From contig NZ_JAGYWA010000006.1 of the NCBI RefSeq assembly GCF_018383905.1, forward strand, positions 186,001 through 250,000: a DNA stretch of 64,000 nt, written 5' to 3'. The stretch is from Flavobacterium branchiicola. GTDB taxonomy: Bacteria; Bacteroidota; Bacteroidia; Flavobacteriales; Flavobacteriaceae. Made by a program: the position numbers and the translations under genes. The notes beneath the pieces were generated by a model. That model worked only from the letters and a program-made list of their open reading frames with translations. It did not search any database and was not told the origin of the DNA. Below are positions 8,070 through 16,070 of this stretch, piece by piece. Numbering within the stretch: the stretch's first letter is position 1; every line of letters starts with the position of its first letter.

Positions 8070-9158
8070 ATGAAAAATTTCTTTTCCAATTTGTTTAATA
8101 GAAATAATGATCCAAAATCGATAATTTCATTTGATGTTATCGATCCTATTTACGGTTATTTGTATCATGAAGCCAATAATTTTGAATTCAAAATGAAAGG
8201 AATTCAGGACTCTGTTTTGGTTAATTTATATGCATTTCCGACTTCATTAGATCATGAAGAAGGCAGGGCAGAAATTAAAAAAGCAGGCTTTAAGAATGCT
8301 TATGAAGTTTTAAATGAACTCTATAAAAAGATTGATATAGGGCCTTTGACAGAAGAAATAATGCAGCAGGAATTAGAGTATGATTTTATTCATGTTCAGT
8401 TTTTTTCGAAGCCAGGTCCGGAAATGAAAACGCATCTTAAACGCGTTTTGAATAATTTTATAATCTTCTTTTGCTGCACTAACAGTCTCGAAACAAATGA
8501 TTTCAAGATTTTGTATACAAATAGTTATTTTCAGGATTATACAAAAGGGTTGCTGGATGCTGAATTTCTTGATTTTAAGAATCCTAAAAATGGAACTCAG
8601 GAAATCGGAATTCAGGATTTTAAAATTGTTTTACAGGGAATTTGTCAGTATTTGAATATTGAAATTCCGGGAACCGTAGAGCTTCCATCATCTGAAAATT
8701 TAATAGAGACGGAAGAAGTAACAGTAGAAACTTTTGAGGAATTCATAAACTTGGTTTCAAGAGGAGATATTGAAGAGAAAGAGCTTAAAGGACAATCTAA
8801 AAAACTATTTAAAAACTATAAGAAATCGGCAGACGATTATTACGAAATAGTTGAAGATCATTTTGAGTTTTTCGAAAGTATTGATGCCTGGAATAGTGAT
8901 TGGAAATTTGATCCCGAAGATGCAGAATATTTTATTTCTGAAATGATAGGAGAAGATTTAAATTTCGAATATCCCGAAGAAACATATAGTCATGATTTGT
9001 TTCCGTACATACAAACTGCTTTGGAAAAACGCGGTTTTGAATTAATGAGCTACAATACAAACGGAGATAATTATCTGTTTTTTGTTGCCAATAAAAAGGA
9101 TGTAGACAGGATTTTAGAATTATCTGAATTGACAAAAATAGAAGTGGATCAGTTGTAA
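8070..9158 (+). CDS. Hypothetical protein with DUF6630-like C-terminal domain
   Basis: The acidic 362-residue protein has no signal peptide or membrane segment. The N-terminal 200 residues (MKNFFSNLFNRNNDPKSII, ELEYDFIHVQFFSKPGPEMK) match nothing I recognise. The C-terminal 120 residues (FESIDAWNSDWKFDPEDAEYF, EKRGFELMSYNTNGDNYLFF) resemble DUF6630, a domain often found near SUKH and toxin-immunity genes. That assignment is from memory and moderate at best. It follows the SUKH-like gene by 31 bases in the same direction, so the two are probably co-transcribed. An inverted repeat after the stop (9165-9243) would end the transcript. Confidence 0.6.
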   Translation: MKNFFSNLFNRNNDPKSIISFDVIDPIYGYLYHEANNFEFKMKGIQDSVLVNLYAFPTSLDHEEGRAEIKKAGFKNAYEVLNELYKKIDIGPLTEEIMQQELEYDFIHVQFFSKPGPEMKTHLKRVLNNFIIFFCCTNSLETNDFKILYTNSYFQDYTKGLLDAEFLDFKNPKNGTQEIGIQDFKIVLQGICQYLNIEIPGTVELPSSENLIETEEVTVETFEEFINLVSRGDIEEKELKGQSKKLFKNYKKSADDYYEIVEDHFEFFESIDAWNSDWKFDPEDAEYFISEMIGEDLNFEYPEETYSHDLFPYIQTALEKRGFELMSYNTNGDNYLFFVANKKDVDRILELSELTKIEVDQL

Positions 9159-9164
9159 TATTAA

Positions 9165-9243
9165 GCCACGAATTACACTAATTTCCACGAATTAAATTTT
9201 AATCCAAAGAGAAAAATTAGCGAAAATTTGTGTAATTTGTGGC
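9165..9243. repeat. GCCACGAATTACAC...GTGTAATTTGTGGC inverted repeat
   Basis: The arms GCCACGAATTACAC and GTGTAATTTGTGGC face each other across about 50 bases, with further imperfect pairing inside. It lies exactly between two convergent genes (8070-9158 and 9253-10212), where it may terminate both. The same family appears at 11881-11955 and 11981-12039, and a relative (AGCCACAGATTA) at 10297-10382. Confidence 0.7.
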
Positions 9244-9252
9244 AAAAAAAAA

Positions 9253-10212
9253 TTAAGGAATCAAAATGATTTTTCCTGTACTTTTTCGGCTTTCCAGATA
9301 ATCATGTGCCAGTTTTCCTTCTGACAATTTAAAAGATGTTGGTTCAGAAAGTTTGATTTTGCCTTCAATAATCCAGTTGAATAATTGATTGGCTCTTTTG
9401 ATTCTTTCCTCTTTTGAATTTAAATAACTCCATAAATCACCTCCGGTTAATGTTTTTGAGGTGTCCATTAACATTCTCGGATCAACAGGTTCTGGATCTC
9501 CACCCGCCATTCCGAAGAAAACAACCTGACCGCATTCTTTAGTTACTTCAAAGCTTTCGGTTAAAGTACTTCCGATACTGTCATAAACAACATCAACTCC
9601 TTTTTTGGTCACATCAAAAATTTGTGATTTCCAATCTTCATTGTAAAGAAAAACATGATCTGCACCTTGCTCCATTGCAACTTTTGCTTTCTCTGAAGAT
9701 GAGGTTAAGCCGATAACTTTTGCGCCTAAAAATTTACTGATTTGGGTTAAAATCTGACCAACTCCACCGGCAACGGCATGAATTAATACTGTTTCTCCTT
9801 TTTGAGTTTTATGACTATCGGTGGCTAAATAATGTGCCGTTAAACCTTGGAGTAATATTGAAGCCGCGGTTTCAAATGAAATAGCTTCTGGCAATGGTAA
9901 AACATGATTGGTATTTACAGCAACCAGCTCTGCATTTGCAAAAGGCACATCGGCAAAAGCCACACGATCGCCTATTTTATATTCAGGATGATTATTGGTA
10001 TCAACAACAATTCCGGCGCCCTCGTATCCGGCAATAAAAGGCGGGTTTCCTTTTAAATGATAATTTCCTTTTCGTCGGTAAACATCGGCAAAATTTAATC
10101 CGATGGCTTTCATTTCGACTAATATTTCATTGCTTTTTAATTGCGGATTAGGAATTTCTATATATTCTAAAACATCAGAATCTCCAAAAGTAGAGAAGGT
10201 AAGTGCTTTCAT
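9253..10212 (-). CDS. Quinone oxidoreductase-like medium-chain dehydrogenase
   Basis: The 319-residue protein is an NADPH-dependent, zinc-independent member of the medium-chain dehydrogenase/reductase superfamily, closest to quinone oxidoreductases (QOR). It has a GroES-like N-terminal domain (NPQLKSNEILVEMKAIGLNFADVYRRKG, FIAGYEGAGIVV) and a Rossmann domain with HAVAGGVGQILTQISKFLGAKVIGLTSS at about 140-170. The catalytic zinc Cys/His set of alcohol dehydrogenases is missing: the position after GLN reads FADVYRRKGNY, as in QOR. It is probably cytoplasmic; the natural substrate is unknown. It is monocistronic, with the M24 peptidase gene upstream on the same strand beyond a terminator and a repeat. 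Confidence 0.9.
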   Translation of the reverse strand: MKALTFSTFGDSDVLEYIEIPNPQLKSNEILVEMKAIGLNFADVYRRKGNYHLKGNPPFIAGYEGAGIVVDTNNHPEYKIGDRVAFADVPFANAELVAVNTNHVLPLPEAISFETAASILLQGLTAHYLATDSHKTQKGETVLIHAVAGGVGQILTQISKFLGAKVIGLTSSSEKAKVAMEQGADHVFLYNEDWKSQIFDVTKKGVDVVYDSIGSTLTESFEVTKECGQVVFFGMAGGDPEPVDPRMLMDTSKTLTGGDLWSYLNSKEERIKRANQLFNWIIEGKIKLSEPTSFKLSEGKLAHDYLESRKSTGKIILIP

Positions 10213-10251
10213 TTTTAATTAATTTTAGAATACAAAGTAAGGGAAAAATCA

Positions 10252-10282
10252 AAAGCCTCTATTAAAATTTTAATAGAGGCTT
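10252..10282 (-). terminator. Perfect hairpin AGCCTCTATTAA / TTAATAGAGGCT
   Basis: A perfect stem (AAGCCTCTATTAA and its complement) is followed on the minus strand by TTTTGATTTTT. It lies between the quinone oxidoreductase start and the M24 peptidase stop, and would stop transcripts coming from the peptidase gene. Confidence 0.6.
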
Positions 10283-10296
10283 CCGAAATATTTTTA

Positions 10297-10382
10297 TAGC
10301 CACAGATTAAAAAGGATTAAAAAGGATTTTGAAATTTTGCAAGAAGAAAATAATCAGTGAAAATCCATTTAATCTGTGGCTA
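10297..10382. repeat. TAGCCACAGATTA...TAATCTGTGGCTA inverted repeat
   Basis: Perfect 13-base arms TAGCCACAGATTA and TAATCTGTGGCTA flank a 60-base loop holding AAAAAGGATTAAAAAGGATTTT and a partly complementary AAAATCCATTT. It sits just after the M24 peptidase stop codon. The layout matches the GCCACGAATT family but the sequence is different. Confidence 0.65.
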
Positions 10383-10392
10383 AAATTAAAAA

Positions 10393-11796
10393 CTATATCT
10401 TAGGGAATTTCATGTCATTAAAAGTACTTTTTTGTTTAGCTAAAGCTTCAACATCCTGCCATTTTCTTGGAGAATCGGCAGAAAGATTTTCGTAGGAATC
10501 TTTTAGCATTAAAATATCGTCTTCGATACGCACACCAATATTCCACCATTTTTTGTCGCATTTACTGTTTGCCGGAATGTAGATTCCGGGTTCAACCGTA
10601 AGAATCATGTTTTCTTTTAAGTTGCCCATGTAATTTCCTTTATCATGAACATCTAACCCAAGAAAATGCGAACAGCCGTGCGGATAATATATTTTTACAT
10701 CTTTAGGATCTGTAATAATTCCTAATTTGATTAATCCGTTTGCGATAACTTCTGCGGCTTTTTTGTTTAAATCCTGAATTGGTGTGCCTTCTTTACAGAT
10801 TTTAAATACTTCTTCCTGTGCTTCATAAACCAATTGGTAAATGGCTTTTTGTTCTTCGGTAAATTTTCCGTTTGCAGGAACTGTTCGGGTAACGTCTGCA
10901 GAATACCCGTGGTATTCAGAACCAACATCCATTAATAATAATTGGTTATCGATTTTTGTTGCATTGTTTTCTCCGTAATGCAAAATACATCCGTTTGCTC
11001 CAGCGCCCACAATTGGCGGATAACCTTCGCCTTCGGCGCCATAATGTTTGTGAACATAAGCATGTATTCCGTCAGCTTCATTTTCGCTCATGTCCGGACC
11101 AACTGCTTTCATTACTTCGTTGTGCGCAATGCAGGAAAGTTTAACGGTTTTACGCATTAAATCTAATTCTTCCGGAGTTTTTATTTCGCGAAGTGAATTG
11201 GTGATTTTTGTAAACAAATCGGTCGAAGCTTCGTTTTCCTGTGTAATTCCGGCTTTTGTTTTAAAGCTTTCAAGTAATCCAAACAGACCAAATTCAGTTT
11301 TGTCGTTTCGAACGTCGGTTGGAATTTTATCATAAATTATTTTGTCGAATTTCTTAAAGTCAGTTGCAAAAGCCTTAAAATCTTTTCCGTTGTAAACATT
11401 TTTAAAACCTAATTTAGATTTTGCACCATCTACGCCAAGACGTCTTCCTGTCCACATTTCGCGATTTGCATTTTTTTCTCTCACAAAAAGAACTTCGGTA
11501 TACTTTTCATCTCCCTGCGGTTCTTTAAAAAGTAATAAAACAGCATCAGGTTCTTTGTAACCTGTTAGATAATACATATCAGGATTTGCGTGATAATTGT
11601 AGTTGATGTCTTTTGAAAAAACTCTTTCAGGATAAGCAAATACGACTGCTACAGAGTTGGACGGCATTAACGCTCTAAAAGCTTCGCGACGACCTTTATG
11701 GAATTCTTTTGAGAGATAATCTGTTGGAAGATTTTCCTGAGCCTGTACTTGGTTTATCCCCAGGTAAAGCGTCAGTAAGAGTAGTAATCGTTTCAT
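10393..11796 (-). CDS. Secreted M24B aminopeptidase P family protein (Xaa-Pro aminopeptidase)
   Basis: The enzyme removes N-terminal residues that precede proline. The 467 residues start with a Sec signal peptide (MKRLLLLLTLYLGINQVQAQ), so it acts in the periplasm or outside, unlike E. coli PepP. The AMP_N domain occupies about residues 25-190. The pita-bread catalytic domain shows all five metal ligands: Asp290 (LLMDVGSEY), Asp301 (SADVTRT), His377 (GCSHFLGLDVHD), Glu402 (TVEPGIYI) and Glu425 (VRIEDDIL). It appears monocistronic and probably processes peptides during protein scavenging. Confidence 0.93.
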   Translation of the reverse strand: MKRLLLLLTLYLGINQVQAQENLPTDYLSKEFHKGRREAFRALMPSNSVAVVFAYPERVFSKDINYNYHANPDMYYLTGYKEPDAVLLLFKEPQGDEKYTEVLFVREKNANREMWTGRRLGVDGAKSKLGFKNVYNGKDFKAFATDFKKFDKIIYDKIPTDVRNDKTEFGLFGLLESFKTKAGITQENEASTDLFTKITNSLREIKTPEELDLMRKTVKLSCIAHNEVMKAVGPDMSENEADGIHAYVHKHYGAEGEGYPPIVGAGANGCILHYGENNATKIDNQLLLMDVGSEYHGYSADVTRTVPANGKFTEEQKAIYQLVYEAQEEVFKICKEGTPIQDLNKKAAEVIANGLIKLGIITDPKDVKIYYPHGCSHFLGLDVHDKGNYMGNLKENMILTVEPGIYIPANSKCDKKWWNIGVRIEDDILMLKDSYENLSADSPRKWQDVEALAKQKSTFNDMKFPKI

Positions 11797-12090
11797 TTTT
11801 TTTGGTTTTTTGTTGATGATTTTAGTTTTTTGATCATTGCAAATTACAAAAAAAAGGAATTGATTTTTGGGTAGAGTACCGCCACGAATTCACGAATTTT
11901 ATTTTTTTATGATGAGGTAAAAAAAGAATTTGTGCTAATTTGTATAATTTGTGACGAAAGAGCGATTGAAATATAAGTTTGCCACGAATTCACGAATTTT
12001 TTTGATGCAGTGATTGAAAAAAATTTGTGAATTCGTGGCGAAAAAAAAATGTAATAAAAAAACCGCCCAGATAGTGGACGGTTTAAGTAA
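11797..12090. repeat. Two GCCACGAATTCACGAATT inverted repeats in a gene-free stretch
   Basis: Two inverted repeats lie side by side. 11881-11955 runs from GCCACGAATTCACGAATTTT to AATTTGTATAATTTGTGAC. 11981-12039 has nearly perfect arms, GCCACGAATTCACGAATT and AATTTGTGAATTCGTGGC. Both start with the same 17 bases. I see no gene here; the stretch also contains the msrA terminator and the promoter side of the M24 peptidase gene. Confidence 0.7.
12056..12083 (-). terminator. Terminator after msrB-msrA
   Basis: On the minus strand AAACCGTCCACT-ATC-TGGGCGGTTT is followed by a run of seven Ts. It ends 8 bases before the msrA stop codon region begins at 12091. Confidence 0.75.
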
Positions 12091-12702
12091 TTACGATTTC
12101 TTTTTGAGTTTGTCTTTAAAGACTTTTTCAAACTTTTCTATTTTGGGCTGAATCACCATTTTGCAATACGGCTGGCTTTTGTTGTTTGCATAATAGTTCT
12201 GATGATAATCTTCGGCTTTATAAAATGTTTTGAAAGGTTCTACTTTAGTCACAATTGGACTGCTGTAAACTTTTGCCTTATTAAGTTCTGCAATAATACT
12301 CTGAGCTGCTTTTTTCTGTTCTTCATTTTTGTAAAAAATAACAGAACGATACTGCGTTCCAACATCAGCACCTTGACGATTTAAAGTTGTTGGATCATGA
12401 ACAGTAAAAAAGACTTGAAATATTTCATTAATGTCAGTCACATTTTTATCGTAAGTAATCTGAACTACTTCGGCATGTCCCGTTGTTCCTGTGCAAACTT
12501 CTTCATAAGTTGGATTTGCAACTTTGCCTCCTGAAAATCCGGAAACAACAGATTTTACTCCGTCTAAATTTTCGTAAACGGCCTCTACACACCAATAACA
12601 ACCACCACCAAGTGTAATAGTTTCGAGATTTGATGCTTTTTTATTCTGTGCAAAACTATTTAGTGACAAAGCAACTAAACAGATTAAAAGTATATTTTTC
12701 AT
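12091..12702 (-). CDS. msrA: Peptide-methionine (S)-S-oxide reductase MsrA, exported
   Basis: The enzyme reduces methionine-S-sulfoxide in oxidised proteins. The 203 residues carry a signal peptide (MKNILLICLVALSLNSFAQ) followed by the MsrA core. The catalytic motif GGGCYWCVEAVYENL is at about 32-46, FSGG follows, and GHAEVVQITYD and the DYHQNYY motif complete the active site. The export signal means it repairs proteins outside the cytoplasm. It lies 7 bases after msrB, so the pair covers both sulfoxide stereoisomers. A C-terminal tail rich in Lys (KFEKVFKDKLKKKS) is unremarkable. Confidence 0.97.
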   Translation of the reverse strand: MKNILLICLVALSLNSFAQNKKASNLETITLGGGCYWCVEAVYENLDGVKSVVSGFSGGKVANPTYEEVCTGTTGHAEVVQITYDKNVTDINEIFQVFFTVHDPTTLNRQGADVGTQYRSVIFYKNEEQKKAAQSIIAELNKAKVYSSPIVTKVEPFKTFYKAEDYHQNYYANNKSQPYCKMVIQPKIEKFEKVFKDKLKKKS

Positions 12703-12709
12703 AAATTAA

Positions 12710-13264
12710 TTATTTGTTATCAGGGATAAAATCAAGAGCAATCGAATTCATGCAATAGCGTTTTCCGGTTGGTTCTGGGCCGTCATCAAATAAGTGGCCT
12801 AAATGTCCGCCGCAACGTCCGCACAATGCTTCGGTTCTTTCCATTCCAAGGGAATTATCATTTTTATAAACCACACTTTTTTTACTATCCTGTTCAAAAA
12901 AACTTGGCCAGCCACAACTGCTGGAAAATTTTGCAGTTGATCTAAAAAGTTTGTTTCCGCACGAAGCGCAGTAGTACGTTCCTTTTTCATCCGTATTCCA
13001 ATATTTTCCTGTAAAAGGTCTTTCAGTATCTGCTTCACGCATTACAGCATAAACATCTTCCGGCAGTACTTTCTTCCATTCGGCATTGCTTATGTTTAAT
13101 TTGGTCGTGTCTGTATTAGAATAATAAGGGTTTCCCGGTTTGCTTATTTTATTTTCCATAGTAATGGTACTTGTAGTTTGCTTTTTTGTGTTTTGACCAC
13201 AGGCCTGCAAAATGAATAGTGGTATTAAAAAGCAAAGACTGTAAATGAGCTTTGTAGTTTTCAT
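12710..13264 (-). CDS. msrB: Peptide-methionine (R)-S-oxide reductase MsrB, lipoprotein
   Basis: The enzyme reduces methionine-R-sulfoxide. The 184-residue protein begins with a lipoprotein signal peptide (LIPLFILQAC-GQN, lipobox Cys22), so it is anchored in a membrane outside the cytoplasm. The MsrB fold is clear: RPFTGKYWNTDEKGTYYCASCGNKLF, SSCGWPSFFEQ, CGRCGGHLGHLFDDGPEPTGKRYCMNS. The two CxxC pairs bind zinc, and the Cys in RYCMNS is the catalytic residue. It is the first gene of the msrB-msrA operon. A TATCTTTG box on the minus strand at 13294-13301 is its likely promoter. Confidence 0.97.
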   Translation of the reverse strand: MKTTKLIYSLCFLIPLFILQACGQNTKKQTTSTITMENKISKPGNPYYSNTDTTKLNISNAEWKKVLPEDVYAVMREADTERPFTGKYWNTDEKGTYYCASCGNKLFRSTAKFSSSCGWPSFFEQDSKKSVVYKNDNSLGMERTEALCGRCGGHLGHLFDDGPEPTGKRYCMNSIALDFIPDNK

Positions 13265-13293
13265 AAATTATTGGGTAGATTGTTTTTGTTCTT

Positions 13294-13301
13294 CAAAGAT
13301 A
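13294..13301 (-). promoter_or_regulatory. -7 box of msrB
   Basis: Minus strand TATCTTTG, a full match to TAnnTTTG, 30 bases before the msrB start. The rest of the 297-base space between msrB and idi shows only AT-rich sequence and the idi promoter. Confidence 0.5.
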
Positions 13302-13536
13302 ATAAGAGAGTTTGTTCGAAAATGTCTGCTATTTTACAATTCAGATACATTTAAGTATGTTTTAACTTTTTATTATTTACGTAAAATAAACATTCGTAGT
13401 TTTTATATCTTGTTTTTAAAGGATTTTTATTGTTTTTGAGGCTGTAGTTTGTTGTGAATCAGAAAATTGATAATTTTTTAAACAAGTTAAACTTTTCACA
13501 ATGTTTTCTAAGATTTTATAGCCATTTCTTTTTTCG

Positions 13537-13544
13537 TATTTTTG
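13537..13544 (+). promoter_or_regulatory. -7 box of idi
   Basis: TATTTTTG lies 17 bases before the chosen idi ATG (13562). Because this box falls inside the longer open frame starting at 13454, it argues for the downstream start. Confidence 0.55.
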
Positions 13545-13561
13545 TTTGTTCAATAAGCCCT

Positions 13562-14089
13562 ATGATAGAAGAAAACGTAATATTAGTTAATCAAAAAGAT
13601 GAGCAGATTGGCTTAATGCCAAAATTAGAAGCACATGAAAAAGCACTTTTACATCGTGCCTTTTCGGTTTTTATTTTAAATAATAAAAATGAAATAATGC
13701 TACAGCAACGTGCTCATCACAAATACCACTCACCTTTACTCTGGACCAATACGTGTTGCAGTCACCAACGTGAAGGCGAGACAAATATCGAGGCGGGAAG
13801 TCGACGATTGTATGAGGAAATGGGTTTTAAGGCAGATTTGAAAGAATTGTTTCATTTTATCTACAAAGCTCCTTTTGATAATGGACTAACAGAACACGAA
13901 CTTGATCATGTTATGATTGGCTATTATAATGATGAACCGGCAATAAACCCCGAAGAAGTGGAAGCCTGGAAATGGATGAGTATTGAAGATGTAAAAGCTG
14001 ATATTGAAAAACAGCCAGAAATTTATACCGTATGGTTTAAGATAATTTTTGATGAATTTGATCATTATCTCGAAGACCACAAATTATAA
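13562..14089 (+). CDS. idi: Isopentenyl-diphosphate delta-isomerase, type 1
   Basis: The enzyme interconverts isopentenyl and dimethylallyl diphosphate after the mevalonate pathway. I start at ATG 13562 (MIEENVILVNQKDEQIG), giving 175 residues. The frame is open from 13454, but the extra 36 residues are unlike Idi and contain the promoter. Type 1 Nudix features are present: HRAFSVFILN, LLWTNTCCSHQREGE with the catalytic Cys, the Nudix-like RRLYEEMGF, and ELDHVMIGYYNDEP with metal-binding Glu. It heads a plus-strand run with QueD/PTPS, peroxiredoxin and manA. HMG-CoA reductase of the same pathway is at 17.7 kb. Confidence 0.95.
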   Translation: MIEENVILVNQKDEQIGLMPKLEAHEKALLHRAFSVFILNNKNEIMLQQRAHHKYHSPLLWTNTCCSHQREGETNIEAGSRRLYEEMGFKADLKELFHFIYKAPFDNGLTEHELDHVMIGYYNDEPAINPEEVEAWKWMSIEDVKADIEKQPEIYTVWFKIIFDEFDHYLEDHKL

Positions 14090-14111
14090 CCAAAAGCAAC
14101 CAAAAACCTAA

Positions 14112-14525
14112 ATGAGAGTAACCATATCAAGAAAAGCACATTTTAATGCTGCACATCGATTGCATAGGAAGGATTGGACATTTGAGAAAAACGATGCTGT
14201 TTTTGGCAAATGTAATAACCCTAATTTTCATGGTCACAATTATGGTTTAACAGTTAGTGTTACAGGAAAAATTGACCCGGAAACAGGCTTTGTTTTAGAT
14301 GTGAAAGTATTAGCGGATATTATACGTGAAGAAGTAGAAATACCGTTTGATCACAAAAATCTGAATCTGGACGTTCCGGAATTTCAGGATTTGAATCCAA
14401 CTGCAGAAAACATTGCTGTTGTGATATGGAATAAAATTAAAAAAAGAATTCAGCCTGATTTTGATTTGGAAATCATTTTGAATGAAACAGACCGCAATTT
14501 TGTAACCTATAAAGGAGAAGAATAA
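14112..14525 (+). CDS. 6-pyruvoyl-tetrahydropterin synthase / 6-carboxy-tetrahydropterin synthase family
   Basis: The 137-residue protein is a T-fold enzyme acting on dihydroneopterin triphosphate. Zinc ligands are His15 (FNAAHRL), His40 and His42 (NFHGHNY), and the catalytic Cys34 sits in FGKCNNPNFHGHNY. That last motif, with IDPETGFVLDV after it, resembles animal 6-pyruvoyl-tetrahydropterin synthases at least as much as bacterial QueD. The product could therefore feed queuosine synthesis or a tetrahydropterin cofactor, and the sequence does not decide which. It starts 22 bases after idi, and its stop overlaps nothing but touches the next ATG (14526). Confidence 0.9.
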   Translation: MRVTISRKAHFNAAHRLHRKDWTFEKNDAVFGKCNNPNFHGHNYGLTVSVTGKIDPETGFVLDVKVLADIIREEVEIPFDHKNLNLDVPEFQDLNPTAENIAVVIWNKIKKRIQPDFDLEIILNETDRNFVTYKGEE

Positions 14526-14984
14526 ATGTCATTAAAAATAGGAGATATAGTTCCGAATTTTACTGCAAAGGATAGCCACGGAGAAACTTTTGAAAGCCAA
14601 AGTGTTTTAGGAAGAAAACCGTTGGTAATCTATTTTTACCCAAAAGATAATACGCCGGGCTGCACCACTGAAGCTTGTAGTTTTCGTGATCAGTACGAGG
14701 ATTTTAAAGACCTTGGAGCCGAAGTTATTGGTATAAGCAGCGATAGTGTAAAGTCACATCAGAAATTTGCAAATAAGTATAAGTTGCCTTTTATTTTATT
14801 ATCAGATAAAGATAAAAGACTCAGACAGCTTTTTGGCGTACGCAACAATTTGTTTGGCCTTTTGCCGGGAAGAGTAACTTATATAATTGATAGAAATGGG
14901 GTTGTCATTTATATTTTTGATAGTATGAATGCCGAAAAACACATTTCTACAGCACTGGAAACTATTAAAGAATTAGTATTATAG
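14526..14984 (+). CDS. bcp: Thioredoxin-dependent thiol peroxidase, Bcp/PrxQ type peroxiredoxin
   Basis: The 152-residue cytoplasmic peroxiredoxin removes hydroperoxides using thioredoxin. The active site YPKDNTPGCTTEACSFRDQY contains the peroxidatic Cys46 and the resolving Cys51, spaced five apart as in Bcp/PrxQ enzymes. VIGISSDSVKSHQKFANKYKL and the GRVTYIIDRNG strand complete the fold. Its ATG directly follows the stop of the PTPS/QueD gene, so the genes are translationally coupled in an operon with idi. Confidence 0.94.
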   Translation: MSLKIGDIVPNFTAKDSHGETFESQSVLGRKPLVIYFYPKDNTPGCTTEACSFRDQYEDFKDLGAEVIGISSDSVKSHQKFANKYKLPFILLSDKDKRLRQLFGVRNNLFGLLPGRVTYIIDRNGVVIYIFDSMNAEKHISTALETIKELVL

Positions 14985-15044
14985 ATTCAGAAAATAGTAT
15001 TACAATAGTATACAAAGATTAAAGATATTAGCCATAAAAAAATT

Positions 15045-16013
15045 ATGAGTACACCATTATACCCTTTACAGTTTGAGCCAATTCTAAAAGAAAGAATCTG
15101 GGGCGGAGAAAAACTAAAAACAGTTTTAAATAAACCAATCACATCCAAAATTACTGGAGAGAGTTGGGAGTTGTCTACCGTAGAAGGGGATGTAAGTGTT
15201 ATTGCAAACGGAGTTTTAAAAGGAAAATCGTTAATGCAGCTTATTGACGAAACACCAAATGAAGTTTTAGGAACAAAAGTATATGAGCGATTCGGAAAAC
15301 AATTTCCGCTTCTGTTTAAATATTTAGACGCTCGCGAGGATCTTTCGATTCAGGTACATCCAAATGATAAATTGGCAAAAGAACGTCATAATTCATTTGG
15401 TAAAACAGAAATGTGGTACGTAATGCAAGCCGATGCCGATTCCAGAATTATTGTAGGTTTTAAAGAAAACTCAAGTAAAGAGGAATATTTAAAACATTTA
15501 AATGACAATACGCTTGTTTCTATTTTAGATGATGTAAAAGCAAAACCGGGAGATGTTTTCTTTCTTGAAACAGGAACCGTTCACGCTATTGGTGCGGGAT
15601 TAGTTGTTGCCGAAATCCAGCAAACATCTGATATTACTTATCGTTTATACGATTTTGATCGTGTAGATGCGCAAGGAAACAAAAGAGAACTTCATGTAGA
15701 TTTGGCACTTGATGCTATAAACTATAATAAGGTAGATACACAAAAAAAATACGAGACAAAAGCAAACACTTCAAATGTGGTGGTTGACTGTCCTTATTTT
15801 ACAACCAATTTTATTCCGTTAGAAAATAAAGTTGAGGTTGCTAAGACTGGAGAGACATTTACAGTATATATGTGTATAGAAGGAAGCTTTGAAATCGAAT
15901 TTGAAGGTTTTAAACAAACTTACAGCAAAGGAGATACGGTTTTAATTCCGGCTGCGATAAATACATTTATTTTGAGCGGAAAAGCTTCAATTTTAGAAAT
16001 TTACATTTCATAG
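15045..16013 (+). CDS. manA: Mannose-6-phosphate isomerase, class I
   Basis: The zinc enzyme converts fructose-6-phosphate to mannose-6-phosphate and supplies mannose and fucose units for envelope glycans. The 322 residues show PLYPLQFEPILKERIWGGEKL at the start, the cupin metal ligands in LSIQVHPND and GKTEMWYVM, and the active-site strand FLETGTVHAIGAGLVVAEIQQ followed by SDITYRLYDFDRVD. The length fits the short bacterial type I family. It follows the peroxiredoxin gene by 60 bases. A promoter-like TATTTTTG just after its stop belongs to the next small gene. Confidence 0.94.
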   Translation: MSTPLYPLQFEPILKERIWGGEKLKTVLNKPITSKITGESWELSTVEGDVSVIANGVLKGKSLMQLIDETPNEVLGTKVYERFGKQFPLLFKYLDAREDLSIQVHPNDKLAKERHNSFGKTEMWYVMQADADSRIIVGFKENSSKEEYLKHLNDNTLVSILDDVKAKPGDVFFLETGTVHAIGAGLVVAEIQQTSDITYRLYDFDRVDAQGNKRELHVDLALDAINYNKVDTQKKYETKANTSNVVVDCPYFTTNFIPLENKVEVAKTGETFTVYMCIEGSFEIEFEGFKQTYSKGDTVLIPAAINTFILSGKASILEIYIS

Positions 16014-16035
16014 CACTTAATATAAAGATTATGTG

Positions 16036-16043
16036 TATTTTTG
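16036..16043 (+). promoter_or_regulatory. -7 box of the 16071 gene
   Basis: TATTTTTG then CAGACGC, 28 bases before the ATG at 16071. The frame of the next gene is open back to a TTG at 16041, but that TTG is part of this box, which supports the later ATG. Confidence 0.5.
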
Positions 16044-16070
16044 CAGACGCAAATTAAAATAATAATAAAA

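Noticed and set aside
13454..13561. 36-residue N-terminal extension of Idi
   Set aside because: It contains the TATTTTTG promoter box and low-complexity Phe-rich sequence. The Idi fold begins at the ATG at 13562.
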